64,000 nt of DNA from an uncultured Fluviicola sp. (GTDB lineage: Bacteria; Bacteroidota; Bacteroidia; Flavobacteriales; Crocinitomicaceae): contig NZ_CAMLDC010000015.1 in NCBI RefSeq assembly GCF_946478805.1, forward strand, positions 1-64,000. The letters are read 5' to 3'. A model generated the notes under the pieces. It was not told the DNA's origin. It was given only the letters and a program-made list of their open reading frames with translations, and made no database searches. Made by a program: the position numbers and the translations under genes. Below, one piece after another: positions 53,201 through 61,346 of the stretch (within the stretch, counting starts at the first letter, position 1; the number at the start of each line of letters is the position of its first letter).

Positions 53201-54008
53201 CCGCATTGGTGTAAATCAATAAGTTGTTATTCGGAATAATCGTCAATGTTACAGCCAAGTCGCGCATGTAAACACCATTTACCCGATTCATTGTTGTTAC
53301 CTGAGCTGCTTGAGCCAATGCAACTGTTCCTCCCTGGAACGTTGTATACTCTGCAGAAGCTGCCAAAGCCAAACGGTATGTACGTTTGGTACAGTTTCCG
53401 AAACTTTTCACGATTCCATCATTCGCTCCTTTGATTTCAGTTGGAAGTTGTTCTTCCAAATGACAAACGAAGGTTTTGTCTGATGTATAATCTGCTCTGG
53501 AATAAACCACATAGTTTTCAATATCACCACCTCCGAAAGAATATGGATCAATGAATAAAGTCGATTTTCCGGGAATCAAGGTCATTGCATGAAACCCTTG
53601 TGGAGTCAGATCAAATTTGACAACCTCACCGGAATTATCCATTGCAACTCCGTCATAAGAGCGGATTTCCGGGAATTGAGCTGCCAGCCCCAAAGACATT
53701 GTTTCGTTTTCATGAACCTGATAGTTTCCTACAGTACCGTCCGGTTTAGGAAGTTCAATAAAAACAGGGATGTAATTCGGATCATCCAAACGCTTGACCT
53801 GCGATAAAACCTGGTGCATGTTTGCTACATCCAATTTAAAGGTCAGGAATTTTGTTGGTTTGATGTAACGAGTCCCGCTAACCGGGATCTCATTTTCTGT
53901 AATCATTTTCCAAGTGCCTTTTTTCATCTGTGTCGTTTGGGAAAACCCAATCGAACATAGCGATACACTGAGGAAAAACATACTGGAGAGTATAGCTTTT
54001 CTTTTCAT
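50274..54008 (-). CDS. T9SS-exported zinc metalloprotease with P domain
   Basis: A 1244-residue secreted protease. Signal peptide about 1-23 (GFSQ). The reprolysin-like (M12B-type) domain spans about 200-430 with the zinc site HEMGHEFSGNH at 346-356 (His346, Glu347, His350, third His356). Beta-sandwich and cadherin-like regions follow (about 440-860), then a proprotein-convertase P domain (about 890-1040; GTHTWINDLTVKLTSPTGT, SGTWTLTISDAVNSDGG), an Ig-like region, and a type A T9SS sorting domain (DVSVYPNPSNGKITVSF). It starts with a large propeptide (about 24-200). Likely digests extracellular protein. Confidence 0.92.
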   Translation of the reverse strand: MKRKAILSSMFFLSVSLCSIGFSQTTQMKKGTWKMITENEIPVSGTRYIKPTKFLTFKLDVANMHQVLSQVKRLDDPNYIPVFIELPKPDGTVGNYQVHENETMSLGLAAQFPEIRSYDGVAMDNSGEVVKFDLTPQGFHAMTLIPGKSTLFIDPYSFGGGDIENYVVYSRADYTSDKTFVCHLEEQLPTEIKGANDGIVKSFGNCTKRTYRLALAASAEYTTFQGGTVALAQAAQVTTMNRVNGVYMRDLAVTLTIIPNNNLLIYTNAGTDPYTNGNPGSMINENQTNVTSVIGSANYDIGHVFGTNSGGLAGLGVVCSSSQKASGVTGSGAPVGDAFDIDYVAHEMGHEFSGNHSFRGSTGSCSGNANGATAMEPGSGSSIMAYAGICSPQDVQPHSDDNFHGVNMNEMHLFINGSGNGCAVSTAIPNQTAPTITGTVGSVTIPANTPFALTATATDPDGDVLTYCWEQMDNGQTGTATQPPLGTNTGGPNFRSRTPSTSGTRYFPSIASLMSNGPFTWEVLPTVNRTMHFRCTVRDNEVNGGCNDNADIIVTSTTSAGPFIVNYPTATGITWPGNSTQTVTWSVANTDIAPVACANVDVLISTDGGATFSVIANNVPNDGSQVITVPNTATTTAIVMVMCENGTFFDVSNNVFAITAATNDYTLNFQNSTVSACQGTNAVFTVLVGQIGSYIDPVTLSATGNPAGTTVVFSPNPATPGTNATMTISNTASATPGTYSLTVNGTSTSGGHFTNGTVLISTSGVVASTLSSPANAATSVPVSPAMSWTNSGVGVQFNITIATDAAFTNVVESASGLTSPTYTATLLSPATTYYWKVETLNSCSAAVTSATFSFTTASCMTFNSTNIPVTISASGTPTVTSTLNIPTGGTINDLNVVNLAGTHTWINDLTVKLTSPTGTMVTLWSNICDDEDNFNLNLDDEAAAGALPCPPVGGGTYQSQGLLSAFDGQNMSGTWTLTISDAVNSDGGALSSWGLEICYTPTTPCTPPTAATIGGTTTICPAGSTTLSVTAGTLNDATAWQWYSGTCGGTAVGSGTSINVSTPGTYFVRGEGGCVTAGTCVTATVTQTTLNLNTTVAGTTISSAQGTAQYQWINCGTGNSVIAGATSQSFIAPANGSYAVIVTKSGCTDTSACVTISNLGIDDLNFEDVSVYPNPSNGKITVSFNKEVNLKSFVIRDVTGRMVREEKPQTTSGITFDISTEAQGVYFLNIEVGGATQSFKLIKN

Positions 54009-54084
54009 AAGAGAGTAAATTGAGCTCTGAATTTACAATTTAAATCGTTATCTCAAATTACTTTTAACTTATAAGGTTGAATTC

Positions 54085-56379
54085 TCAAAATGTCTTCGCA
54101 GGTTTATCGGTCATCTCAAATACCAGTTTAGCTCCATTTTTTATGCTTTGGAAATTCAATTTGAAATCTTTCATTTTTGCTCCATTCAGGTAAACCCCTT
54201 TCACATAACAGTTTTTTTCGCTTTGGTTCTTTGCCGTAATATCGATTGTAGCACCATTCTCCAAATGAATTTTTGCAGTTTGAATTAAAGGACTTCCTAA
54301 AATATAGTCGTCCGAGCCAGGACAAACCGGATAAAAACCAAGTGAACTGAAAATATACCAAGCACTCATTTGTCCACAATCATCGTTCCCGCTCAATCCA
54401 TCAATTTTCGGGAGATACTTCGTCTTCAATACCTGACGGATATACTTTTGAGTCAAATCCGGTCTTCCAACCCAATCAAACAAATAAATCACATGATGAG
54501 AAGGTTCATTCCCATGAACATAGGAACCCATAATTCCTTCCCGCGTAATATCTTCCGTATGTTCAAAGTATTTGTCCGCGAGTTGCATCGTAAATAAGGA
54601 ATCTAAATGCGATGCGAAACGTTTTTTTCCACCCATCAAATGAATCATGGATTCTACCTGGTGTGGAACATACAAACTGTAGTTCCATGCATTTCCTTCA
54701 ATGTATCCCGCCTGATGAGTCTCCAACGGATCAAACTTCTCAATGAATTTTCCCGAACTCATTTTAGCACGCATAAATCCGGAATTGGGGTCAAACACAT
54801 TGATATAGTTTTCACTTCGCTTAAAGAACTCTTCGTAAATATCCATGCGTTTCAGACCATATGCCAGTTTGGCAATTGCCCAATCGTCGTATGCATACTC
54901 CAGGGTTTTGGAGACAGAACTCCCGCTTTTATCTTCTGCAACATAACCCAAGTCCATATAAGAACCGATTCCTTCAAAATAGCGGGTTCGCGCAGTTTGT
55001 ACACATGCATCCAACGCCTTGTCATAATCGATTCCCTCCAACCCTTTGTTGTATGCGTCCGAAATAACAGAAACGGAATGATAACCTATCATACACCAAT
55101 TTTCATTGGCATAATGTGACCAGATCGGTAACATTTTTTCCGCGCTTTGACTTTGATGAGCGATCATGGACAAAACCATGTCCGCATTCCTTTTTCGCTG
55201 AACCAAATTAAATAGCGGATGCAATGCCCGGTAAGTATCCCAAAGCGAAAAAGTGGTATAGTTCAGTTGGTCATCCGGATTTCGGTAATCCGAAAAATCC
55301 AATCCACGATAAATCCCGGAAACATCCTGGTAAACGGTAGGTCCCAGACAGGTATGATAAACCGCCGTATAGAAATTGGTCAGATCTCCTTCATTCATCA
55401 TTTGAACCTCGTACTTATCCAATTCCCGGTTCCACAAATCTTCCCCTGCTTTTTTGTAATAATCAAAATTCCAGTGAGGTGCTTCGGTGGTCATATTCAA
55501 CAAGGCACCTTCCATACTTACGTTCGACAAGGCAACTTTTAACAGCAACTCTTTGGAGCCATCCAGGTCAAAATCAAAAAATGCCCGCAACTGCGAAGCC
55601 GACATTTCCGGAAAATCAGTTTTCAGATTGAATTTTCGCCAAAAACCCTGGTAGACTTTCTTTGATTGGAAATCATCATATCCATAAGATTTGATTGGCT
55701 TGGAAAATTCGATTGCGAAATAAACGATCCGGTTCTTCGCCCACCCGTTAGTTTGCCTGAAACCAACAATGTGAAACTCATCCAGAACACGAACGTAAGT
55801 GTTTACGTTCTTCCCGTTATAATTGTAAATTCCCGAAACCAAATCGAGAATAATGTGTGCGGAATCTTGATCTGAAAAGGTGTATTTGTGGATACCGACA
55901 CGCGTTGTTGTTGTTAACTCAGCCTTGATCTGATGGTCATCCAGCTGAACAGAATAGTAATTTGGTCTGGCGATTTCATTCTGATGATTGTAAGCAGATC
56001 GAAAACCCCCTTCCGGGTTAGCCGCAACTCCCGGATTCAACTGCAACTTTCCACTGGTCGGCATAATCAGGATATCTCCCAAATCCGAATGCCCCGTACC
56101 GCTGAAATGCGTGTGGCTGAATCCTACGATTGTAGGATCTTCGTATTGATAACCTGCACAATATTTATAGACATCCGGGTTGTATTTCCCGTCAACCGCA
56201 TACGGAATGGTATCGGTATCCGGACTTAACTGAACCATTCCAAATGGAACCGTAGCACCCGGAAAAGTATGTCCCATTTTGGAAGTTCCGATTAACGGGT
56301 TGACATAATTCAATTTGCTTTGACCCAATGCAGAATAAGCAAGAAGAGCTATTCCAACGGTCAGAAGAGAGAAACGCAT
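54085..56379 (-). CDS. GH92-family alpha-1,2-mannosidase
   Basis: A 764-residue exported glycosidase. Signal peptide about 1-19 (SALGQ), then the GH92 sequence: NPLIGTSKMGHTFPGATVPFGMVQLSPDT, GFSHTHFSGTGHSD, and the catalytic-acid region GYIEGNAWNYSLYVPHQ, closing with GNDDCGQMSAWYIFSSLGFYP. GH92 enzymes remove terminal mannose from N-glycans or yeast mannan in a calcium-dependent, inverting manner. It is next to a secreted protease and near a hexosaminidase, so glycoprotein degradation is the likely context. No SusCD pair is adjacent, so this is not a full polysaccharide-utilisation locus. A TACCTTCG promoter-like box lies on the minus strand at 56397-56404. Confidence 0.93.
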   Translation of the reverse strand: MRFSLLTVGIALLAYSALGQSKLNYVNPLIGTSKMGHTFPGATVPFGMVQLSPDTDTIPYAVDGKYNPDVYKYCAGYQYEDPTIVGFSHTHFSGTGHSDLGDILIMPTSGKLQLNPGVAANPEGGFRSAYNHQNEIARPNYYSVQLDDHQIKAELTTTTRVGIHKYTFSDQDSAHIILDLVSGIYNYNGKNVNTYVRVLDEFHIVGFRQTNGWAKNRIVYFAIEFSKPIKSYGYDDFQSKKVYQGFWRKFNLKTDFPEMSASQLRAFFDFDLDGSKELLLKVALSNVSMEGALLNMTTEAPHWNFDYYKKAGEDLWNRELDKYEVQMMNEGDLTNFYTAVYHTCLGPTVYQDVSGIYRGLDFSDYRNPDDQLNYTTFSLWDTYRALHPLFNLVQRKRNADMVLSMIAHQSQSAEKMLPIWSHYANENWCMIGYHSVSVISDAYNKGLEGIDYDKALDACVQTARTRYFEGIGSYMDLGYVAEDKSGSSVSKTLEYAYDDWAIAKLAYGLKRMDIYEEFFKRSENYINVFDPNSGFMRAKMSSGKFIEKFDPLETHQAGYIEGNAWNYSLYVPHQVESMIHLMGGKKRFASHLDSLFTMQLADKYFEHTEDITREGIMGSYVHGNEPSHHVIYLFDWVGRPDLTQKYIRQVLKTKYLPKIDGLSGNDDCGQMSAWYIFSSLGFYPVCPGSDDYILGSPLIQTAKIHLENGATIDITAKNQSEKNCYVKGVYLNGAKMKDFKLNFQSIKNGAKLVFEMTDKPAKTF

Positions 56380-56509
56380 GGACTTCAGATTTTCGCCGAA
56401 GGTAGTAATTAAGCCATACTTTACAATTGAAAACAGAATTTATCCCACGGAGGAACACGGAAGACCACAGAATATTATTCCCGCAGATTCCACGAATAAC
56501 CCAGATTAA

Positions 56510-57280
56510 CTAGAAGCGCAGGTGTTTTACCGTGTGTCCGTTATTGATGAGTTGTTTTAGGGAATCGATCCCGATCGTCAGGTGCGAATCCACGTATCCG
56601 GCAGTCACTTTTGAATCACTTTCACTGGTCTTCACACCTTCCGGTGTCATTGGTTGATCACTTACCAGAAGCAATGCCCCGGTTGGGATTTTATTTGCGA
56701 AACCAACCATGAAGATCGTAGCCGTTTCCATATCAATTGCCATTGCACGGATACTGCTCAAATACTCCTTGAATTTTTCATCGTGTTCCCAAACCCGTCG
56801 ATTCGTTGTGTAACAGGTTCCGGTCCAATAATCAAAACCCGCATCACGGATCGTGGTTGAAATTGCCTTTTGAAGCGCGAAGGCCGGTAATGCAGGAACT
56901 TCCGTAGGGAAATAATCATTACTTGCTCCTTCACCGCGAATCGCTGCGATGGGTAAAATCAAATCCCCCACCTCACTTTTATTCTTCAATCCACCACATT
57001 TTCCAAGGAACAAAACAGCTTTGGGTTTGATTGCAGAAAGCAGATCCATACAGGTTGCTGCAGATGCACTTCCCATTCCGAAATTGATAATGGTGATTCC
57101 ATTTGCTGTCGCACATTGCATCGGCTTACTTCTACCTATCACATCTACGTTGTACGTTGCAGCGAACTTCTCTACGTAGTTGAGGAAATTACATATCAGG
57201 ATGTATTCTCCAAAATTTGCAAGATCTTCACCTGTATAACGCGGCAACCAGTTGTCTACTATTTCTTTTTTTGTCTTCAT
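56510..57280 (-). CDS. AMP nucleosidase (Bacteroidota type)
   Basis: A 256-residue cytoplasmic enzyme that cleaves AMP to adenine and ribose 5-phosphate. It is of the short Bacteroidota form with the phosphorylase fold: NFGMGSASAATCMDLLSAIKPKAVLFLGKCGG, IRGEGASNDYFP, TNRRVWEHDEKF and AIDMETATIFMVGFAN, with the Glu/Asp pair DMET typical of purine nucleosidase-type base binding. I use ATG 57280; an upstream TTG at 57313 adds an unlikely tail. It stands alone. A role in purine salvage is expected. Confidence 0.92.
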   Translation of the reverse strand: MKTKKEIVDNWLPRYTGEDLANFGEYILICNFLNYVEKFAATYNVDVIGRSKPMQCATANGITIINFGMGSASAATCMDLLSAIKPKAVLFLGKCGGLKNKSEVGDLILPIAAIRGEGASNDYFPTEVPALPAFALQKAISTTIRDAGFDYWTGTCYTTNRRVWEHDEKFKEYLSSIRAMAIDMETATIFMVGFANKIPTGALLLVSDQPMTPEGVKTSESDSKVTAGYVDSHLTIGIDSLKQLINNGHTVKHLRF

Positions 57281-57403
57281 TGTGAAGTTTGAGAGTTGTG
57301 TGAAAATAACCAAGATTATCGAGACATCCGCATTATTTTTAGGTGAAAATCAGACTAAAACGATATTGCTCACTTTCATTCTTTGTATTAAGAAATTGTA
57401 GAT

Positions 57404-58525
57404 CTATTTCCGAAGGAATGTCCAAAAAGTCTTTTTACTGATTCCCGTCACTTTGATCTGCGGATACAATTCCTGAAAGGAAGCCGGTACTTTGATCTTT
57501 TTCGAATCTTCCCAACTCATTTTGGCTCCGAAAGCTCCATCATGAGCGATTTCCAAATAATCCACTTCTTGTTTTGTATGAGTCAGCCAAAAGAAAACCT
57601 CCGGGTTTTTCCCGGCGTATTGATTGGCTTTGAATCGCTCGCTAATGACAAAGTTCTTCCACAATTCTTCGACATCATTCCTGAATTCCAAAGGTTGATA
57701 AGCACGGATCAGGGCGTTCCGGATTCCATTATCCAGGAAATAAACCACATGGCTTTTCTTCAATTCGTAGCGATGACCATTACTGTAGGAAGAAATCAGC
57801 ACCAATAGGTTGGCTTTTGCAAACAATTTCACATAACGTTCCACTGTTTCATTATCCAAACCGCATTTCTTTCCCAAATCATTGAAACTGATGACCTTTC
57901 CAATATTGAAAGCCAAGTGACGCAACAACTTGATCAGCTTGTCTTTTTTATTGATCCGTTCAGATGCGCCCAATTGTGTGAATATGCTCGACTCAATGAT
58001 TTCCGAAACAATTTTTTCAGCCTGATCTTCCTGCATCACCACTTCCGGATAATAACCATAAATCAAGCGTTGTTCCAATACTTTATCTTCCTGGACCAAG
58101 CCATGAAACTTGGCGCTCTCCGAATAAGAAATTGGAAACACATTCAATTCCAATCCTTGTTCCCGCAAAGCTTCCCACAAATCTTCATGTAATTCGGGTT
58201 CAAAAGAGCATATCAGGATCACGTTTTCAAGAGAATCCAGTTCAATGGCAAAATCGATGTATTCCTGAAGGGTTTCCAACAACTGGGCATCCCGGATAAT
58301 GACCACTTTCTTATCCTGGCTGAAGGTTTTCAATTCCTTCAGGGAATCGATTGCCTTCCGTTCTTTTTTGTTCGAACAATCAATCATTCCAATGCCGGGA
58401 TCCTCCAAATTAAAGATGCGGGAAACCAACGTGAGTCTTCCCGTTCTTCGCGCACCTTTGAGCACAACAATTTTACTTTCCCGGCATTTTTGACGGAGGA
58501 CCGGTTCGAGTGTTCTTTCAATCAT
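57404..58525 (-). CDS. DUF4143/AAA-type ATPase-like protein with degenerate nucleotide motifs
   Basis: A 373-residue protein of the AAA_14 + DUF4143 architecture: an N-terminal P-loop NTPase domain (about 1-185) and a DUF4143 domain (about 210-360) with KCGLDNETVERYVKLFAKANLL, VVYFLDNGIRNAL and FWLTHTKQEVDYLE. The Walker A position reads GARRTGRLT (24-32), where the usual Lys is Arg30 and a Thr is Leu31. Walker B reads VVIIRDAQ (74-81), with Asp79 kept and the Glu changed to Ala80. ATP binding and hydrolysis may therefore be lost, though the fold could survive. ATG 58525 chosen over a TTG at 58534. Confidence 0.85.
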   Translation of the reverse strand: MIERTLEPVLRQKCRESKIVVLKGARRTGRLTLVSRIFNLEDPGIGMIDCSNKKERKAIDSLKELKTFSQDKKVVIIRDAQLLETLQEYIDFAIELDSLENVILICSFEPELHEDLWEALREQGLELNVFPISYSESAKFHGLVQEDKVLEQRLIYGYYPEVVMQEDQAEKIVSEIIESSIFTQLGASERINKKDKLIKLLRHLAFNIGKVISFNDLGKKCGLDNETVERYVKLFAKANLLVLISSYSNGHRYELKKSHVVYFLDNGIRNALIRAYQPLEFRNDVEELWKNFVISERFKANQYAGKNPEVFFWLTHTKQEVDYLEIAHDGAFGAKMSWEDSKKIKVPASFQELYPQIKVTGISKKTFWTFLRK

Positions 58526-58610
58526 GATTCGCAATTAATGAGTCGAATTTAATCTTATCCGATAAATTCATTTGAAGATTGCGAAAAATCAATAAACAAG
58601 TGGATGTTGG

Positions 58611-59825
58611 TTACTCCTTTTCTGTCAGGATTTCAAACTTTTGGAAGAATTTGGCCGATCGGTCCGAATGCATGAATTTGTTCCCTCCATAGCAGATCAA
58701 TTCGTAGCAAGCATCTCCAAATTGGATGAACCGTTTCCATTGATATCCTTTGACCGGATCCAAAACCAATCCTTCAATTCCTTTTGCACCATCGTCCAAA
58801 ACAAATTCTTTGGTCCGGGCAATTTCGTTCTCCACAAAGTTGTAGCGGTTATCATCCAAATAATCTGCAGAGGTATGAATGACTAACTCAAAGGTGTTTC
58901 CCTGTCCCAATTCCTGGTAGAGGTAATGTTTTTTGGTTTCATCTTCCAGCAGGATCGGTTTCCCGCCAAAAGTCATCCGGAAGGTGCTTTCCTCATCCGT
59001 AATGGAATAATTTCTCCACGACTGGACCAATTTTTTACTTGTTTCCGTTGCATTCGTATAAGTTGCCTTCACGGCACGTACCTGGAATCCTTTTTGTCTC
59101 AGCAATTGCAAAACGCCGTCCGTACCATATAAATGACCCGAGCCAATAGCACAGAACACGCTTCGTTTACGGATCAACGTATCCAACCCTTTTGCCATGA
59201 TCTGATTCCGTTTGGTGATCAGTTCATCATAAGCTTCAGGTGAACTTTTGAATTGCGCTTTCAACATATTGGTTAACGAAGCAATATCTCCGTTGATATA
59301 CGTTTGAATAAATGCTTCCTTACTGAAAAACAACCCGTTTATTGCCGTTTTTGTGCTGAACAATTCAGGATTCTCTGCCAATTTCAACTGATCCTGAACC
59401 GTTTCCAACTGGTAAAATTTCTTCCCGCCACAATATCCGGTTTGTTGAAAATAAGCATCCAGGAATTGAGGTCTTCCATCTTCAGAACCATAAACCGTTT
59501 GGGTAGCCTTTTTCGAGCTGGAAAAGGAGCGTTTCTTATCAAAAAGATCAAAATTAAAGAGATTCAACCGCACATCGTATTGGTCGTAAATCTGGGTGAC
59601 GTCGGTTTCCAAAACAACTGCATCAACACTTGCAAAAGCCGTGTATAACGAATCAGGGAAATTGAACAGGCGCGGATCGTTCGAGTGCATACTCCCGAAT
59701 ACATAACTCGGTTTCTTATTCCCTTTCGCCTTGATTTCCCACAATAATTGGTATTCCTTTCCCGTTTCCTGGGCAAAAACAGGAAGGCAATTCAAGAGAA
59801 AAAGAAAGAACCCAATTTTATACAT
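58611..59825 (-). CDS. TraB/GumN family protein
   Basis: A 404-residue exported protein. Signal peptide about 1-18 (PVFAQ). The TraB/GumN domain (about 25-270) carries YVFGSMHSNDPRLFNFP near the start, DAVVLETDV, a central helical part, and AIGSGHLYGTDGVLQLLRQKGFQVRAV, with the GxxH and GHLxG motifs that mark putative metal-dependent proteases of the Tiki-like clan. A C-terminal extension (about 285-404) of beta strands is not in the core family. It lies 85 bases upstream, on the same strand, of the DUF4143 gene. Confidence 0.88.
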   Translation of the reverse strand: MYKIGFFLFLLNCLPVFAQETGKEYQLLWEIKAKGNKKPSYVFGSMHSNDPRLFNFPDSLYTAFASVDAVVLETDVTQIYDQYDVRLNLFNFDLFDKKRSFSSSKKATQTVYGSEDGRPQFLDAYFQQTGYCGGKKFYQLETVQDQLKLAENPELFSTKTAINGLFFSKEAFIQTYINGDIASLTNMLKAQFKSSPEAYDELITKRNQIMAKGLDTLIRKRSVFCAIGSGHLYGTDGVLQLLRQKGFQVRAVKATYTNATETSKKLVQSWRNYSITDEESTFRMTFGGKPILLEDETKKHYLYQELGQGNTFELVIHTSADYLDDNRYNFVENEIARTKEFVLDDGAKGIEGLVLDPVKGYQWKRFIQFGDACYELICYGGNKFMHSDRSAKFFQKFEILTEKE

Positions 59826-59891
59826 ACCGCTAAAAGACGCTTAAAAAGATGAATAGTTTTATTTCGGTTCGTTAAACAATTCTAAAATTAA

Positions 59892-61124
59892 CTAAAAAAT
59901 CAGTCTGTCCACATGATTTTCTCCAAAAGCATAAGGAATATATGCCAGGGAATCAATCGGTTTCGTTAAAATAACGGGTGTGGACTTTCCAAGTGAAATT
60001 GTTCCATGTGTTTGAGACAATCCCATCGCATAAGCTGCATTGATCGTTAAGGCATTCAATGCCTCTTCCGGAGTCAATCGCATCTTTACGCAAGCAAGCG
60101 AAAAAATTTGCTGCATATTGTCGCACGGGGTAGTTCCCGGATTGTAATCCGTTGCTAAAGCGACCGGAAGCCCTTCCTGTATAAATTTTCGGGCATTTCC
60201 ATAAGGAATGCTGATAAAGTGAGAACAGCCAGGAAGGAATGTCGGCATGCATTTGCTCCCTTTCAATACCGAAATATCTTCGTCATCTGATTCTTCGAGG
60301 TGATCTACGGAAAGTGCTCCCAATTCCACCGCAGCTTTCACACCGCCCATAATAGAGAATTGATTGACATGCACTTTCGGAATCAGTCCGACTTTCTTCC
60401 CTTCCGTCAAAATGAGTTGCATTTCCTCTACAGAAAAGTAATTGCGTTCACAGAACACATCGATATAATCCGCCAATCCTTCTTTGGCAATCAAGGGAAG
60501 CATTTCATTGATAATCAAATTAATATATGCCTGGTGATTTTCTTTGAATTCCTTTGGAAAAGCATGTGCCCCAAGGAAAGTAGCTTTAATTGCAATCCCC
60601 GCTTCTTGTTTCAGACGTTTGATCACGCGCAAGATCTTCAATTCAGCTTCAACGGATAAACCATATCCCGATTTGATTTCAACTGCACCAGTTCCGTTGG
60701 CTTTCATCCTGTTTACGCGTTTCATTGCTTCCCGGAACAATTCTTCTTCTGAAAGCTCACCCAATCTTCTTGCGGAATTGAGAATTCCTCCACCTTTCAA
60801 AGCAATTTCCTCATACGTCAATCCATTGATCCGGTCCACGAATTCTTCTTCACGGGTACGGGCAAAAACGGTATGCGTATGCGGATCACAAAACGCGGGT
60901 AATACGCTTTGACCTTCTGCATCAATCACTTCAACACCACGCCAATCCGTGATTCCCTCCCAATCTTCCATGGGACCGTAAGCCATAATGACCCCGTCTT
61001 CCAAAGCCAAAAATGCATTTTGAATCGTTGGAATTCTTTTCATTGCTTCACCACAAATCATTTCCGGAAAATCTTCTCCGACTTGATAGAGCGTGTGAAT
61101 ATTTTTTATTAGAATCTTAGACAT
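59892..61124 (-). CDS. hutI: Imidazolonepropionase
   Basis: A 410-residue amidohydrolase that opens imidazolone propionate to formiminoglutamate in histidine degradation. The metal-binding PAFCDPHTHTVFA motif (about 76-88), the family signature AVEIKSGYGLSVEAE, HVNQFS, DHLEES and the ATDYNPGT motif are intact. The length is standard. No other hut gene (hutH, hutU, hutG or ftcD) is adjacent, so the pathway genes are dispersed. A TACCTTTG box on the minus strand at 61147-61154 is a possible promoter element, 22 bases upstream of the start. Confidence 0.95.
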   Translation of the reverse strand: MSKILIKNIHTLYQVGEDFPEMICGEAMKRIPTIQNAFLALEDGVIMAYGPMEDWEGITDWRGVEVIDAEGQSVLPAFCDPHTHTVFARTREEEFVDRINGLTYEEIALKGGGILNSARRLGELSEEELFREAMKRVNRMKANGTGAVEIKSGYGLSVEAELKILRVIKRLKQEAGIAIKATFLGAHAFPKEFKENHQAYINLIINEMLPLIAKEGLADYIDVFCERNYFSVEEMQLILTEGKKVGLIPKVHVNQFSIMGGVKAAVELGALSVDHLEESDDEDISVLKGSKCMPTFLPGCSHFISIPYGNARKFIQEGLPVALATDYNPGTTPCDNMQQIFSLACVKMRLTPEEALNALTINAAYAMGLSQTHGTISLGKSTPVILTKPIDSLAYIPYAFGENHVDRLIF

Positions 61125-61346
61125 TTTTCTCGAGTGTTTCAGACTTCAAAGGTAATACATTACTCTTATAATTTGAACCGCGAAGACGCCAAGGACGCGG
61201 AGAAAAATACTTTGCGCTCTTTGCTTCTTTTCGACGTCAAAAAAATGGGATTCACCTAATAATCTGATTCTTGTTTTGTTAAAATCAAATATTAAGAAAT
61301 CATTAAGCCAATTTTAACTATTTTCGTTATAGAACTACGAAAAACT

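Noticed and set aside
56440..56509. Repeat-like stretch GGAGGAACACGGAAGACC upstream of the AMP nucleosidase end
   Set aside because: It resembles other intergenic GC-richer fragments but has no internal pairing or second copy that I could find here.
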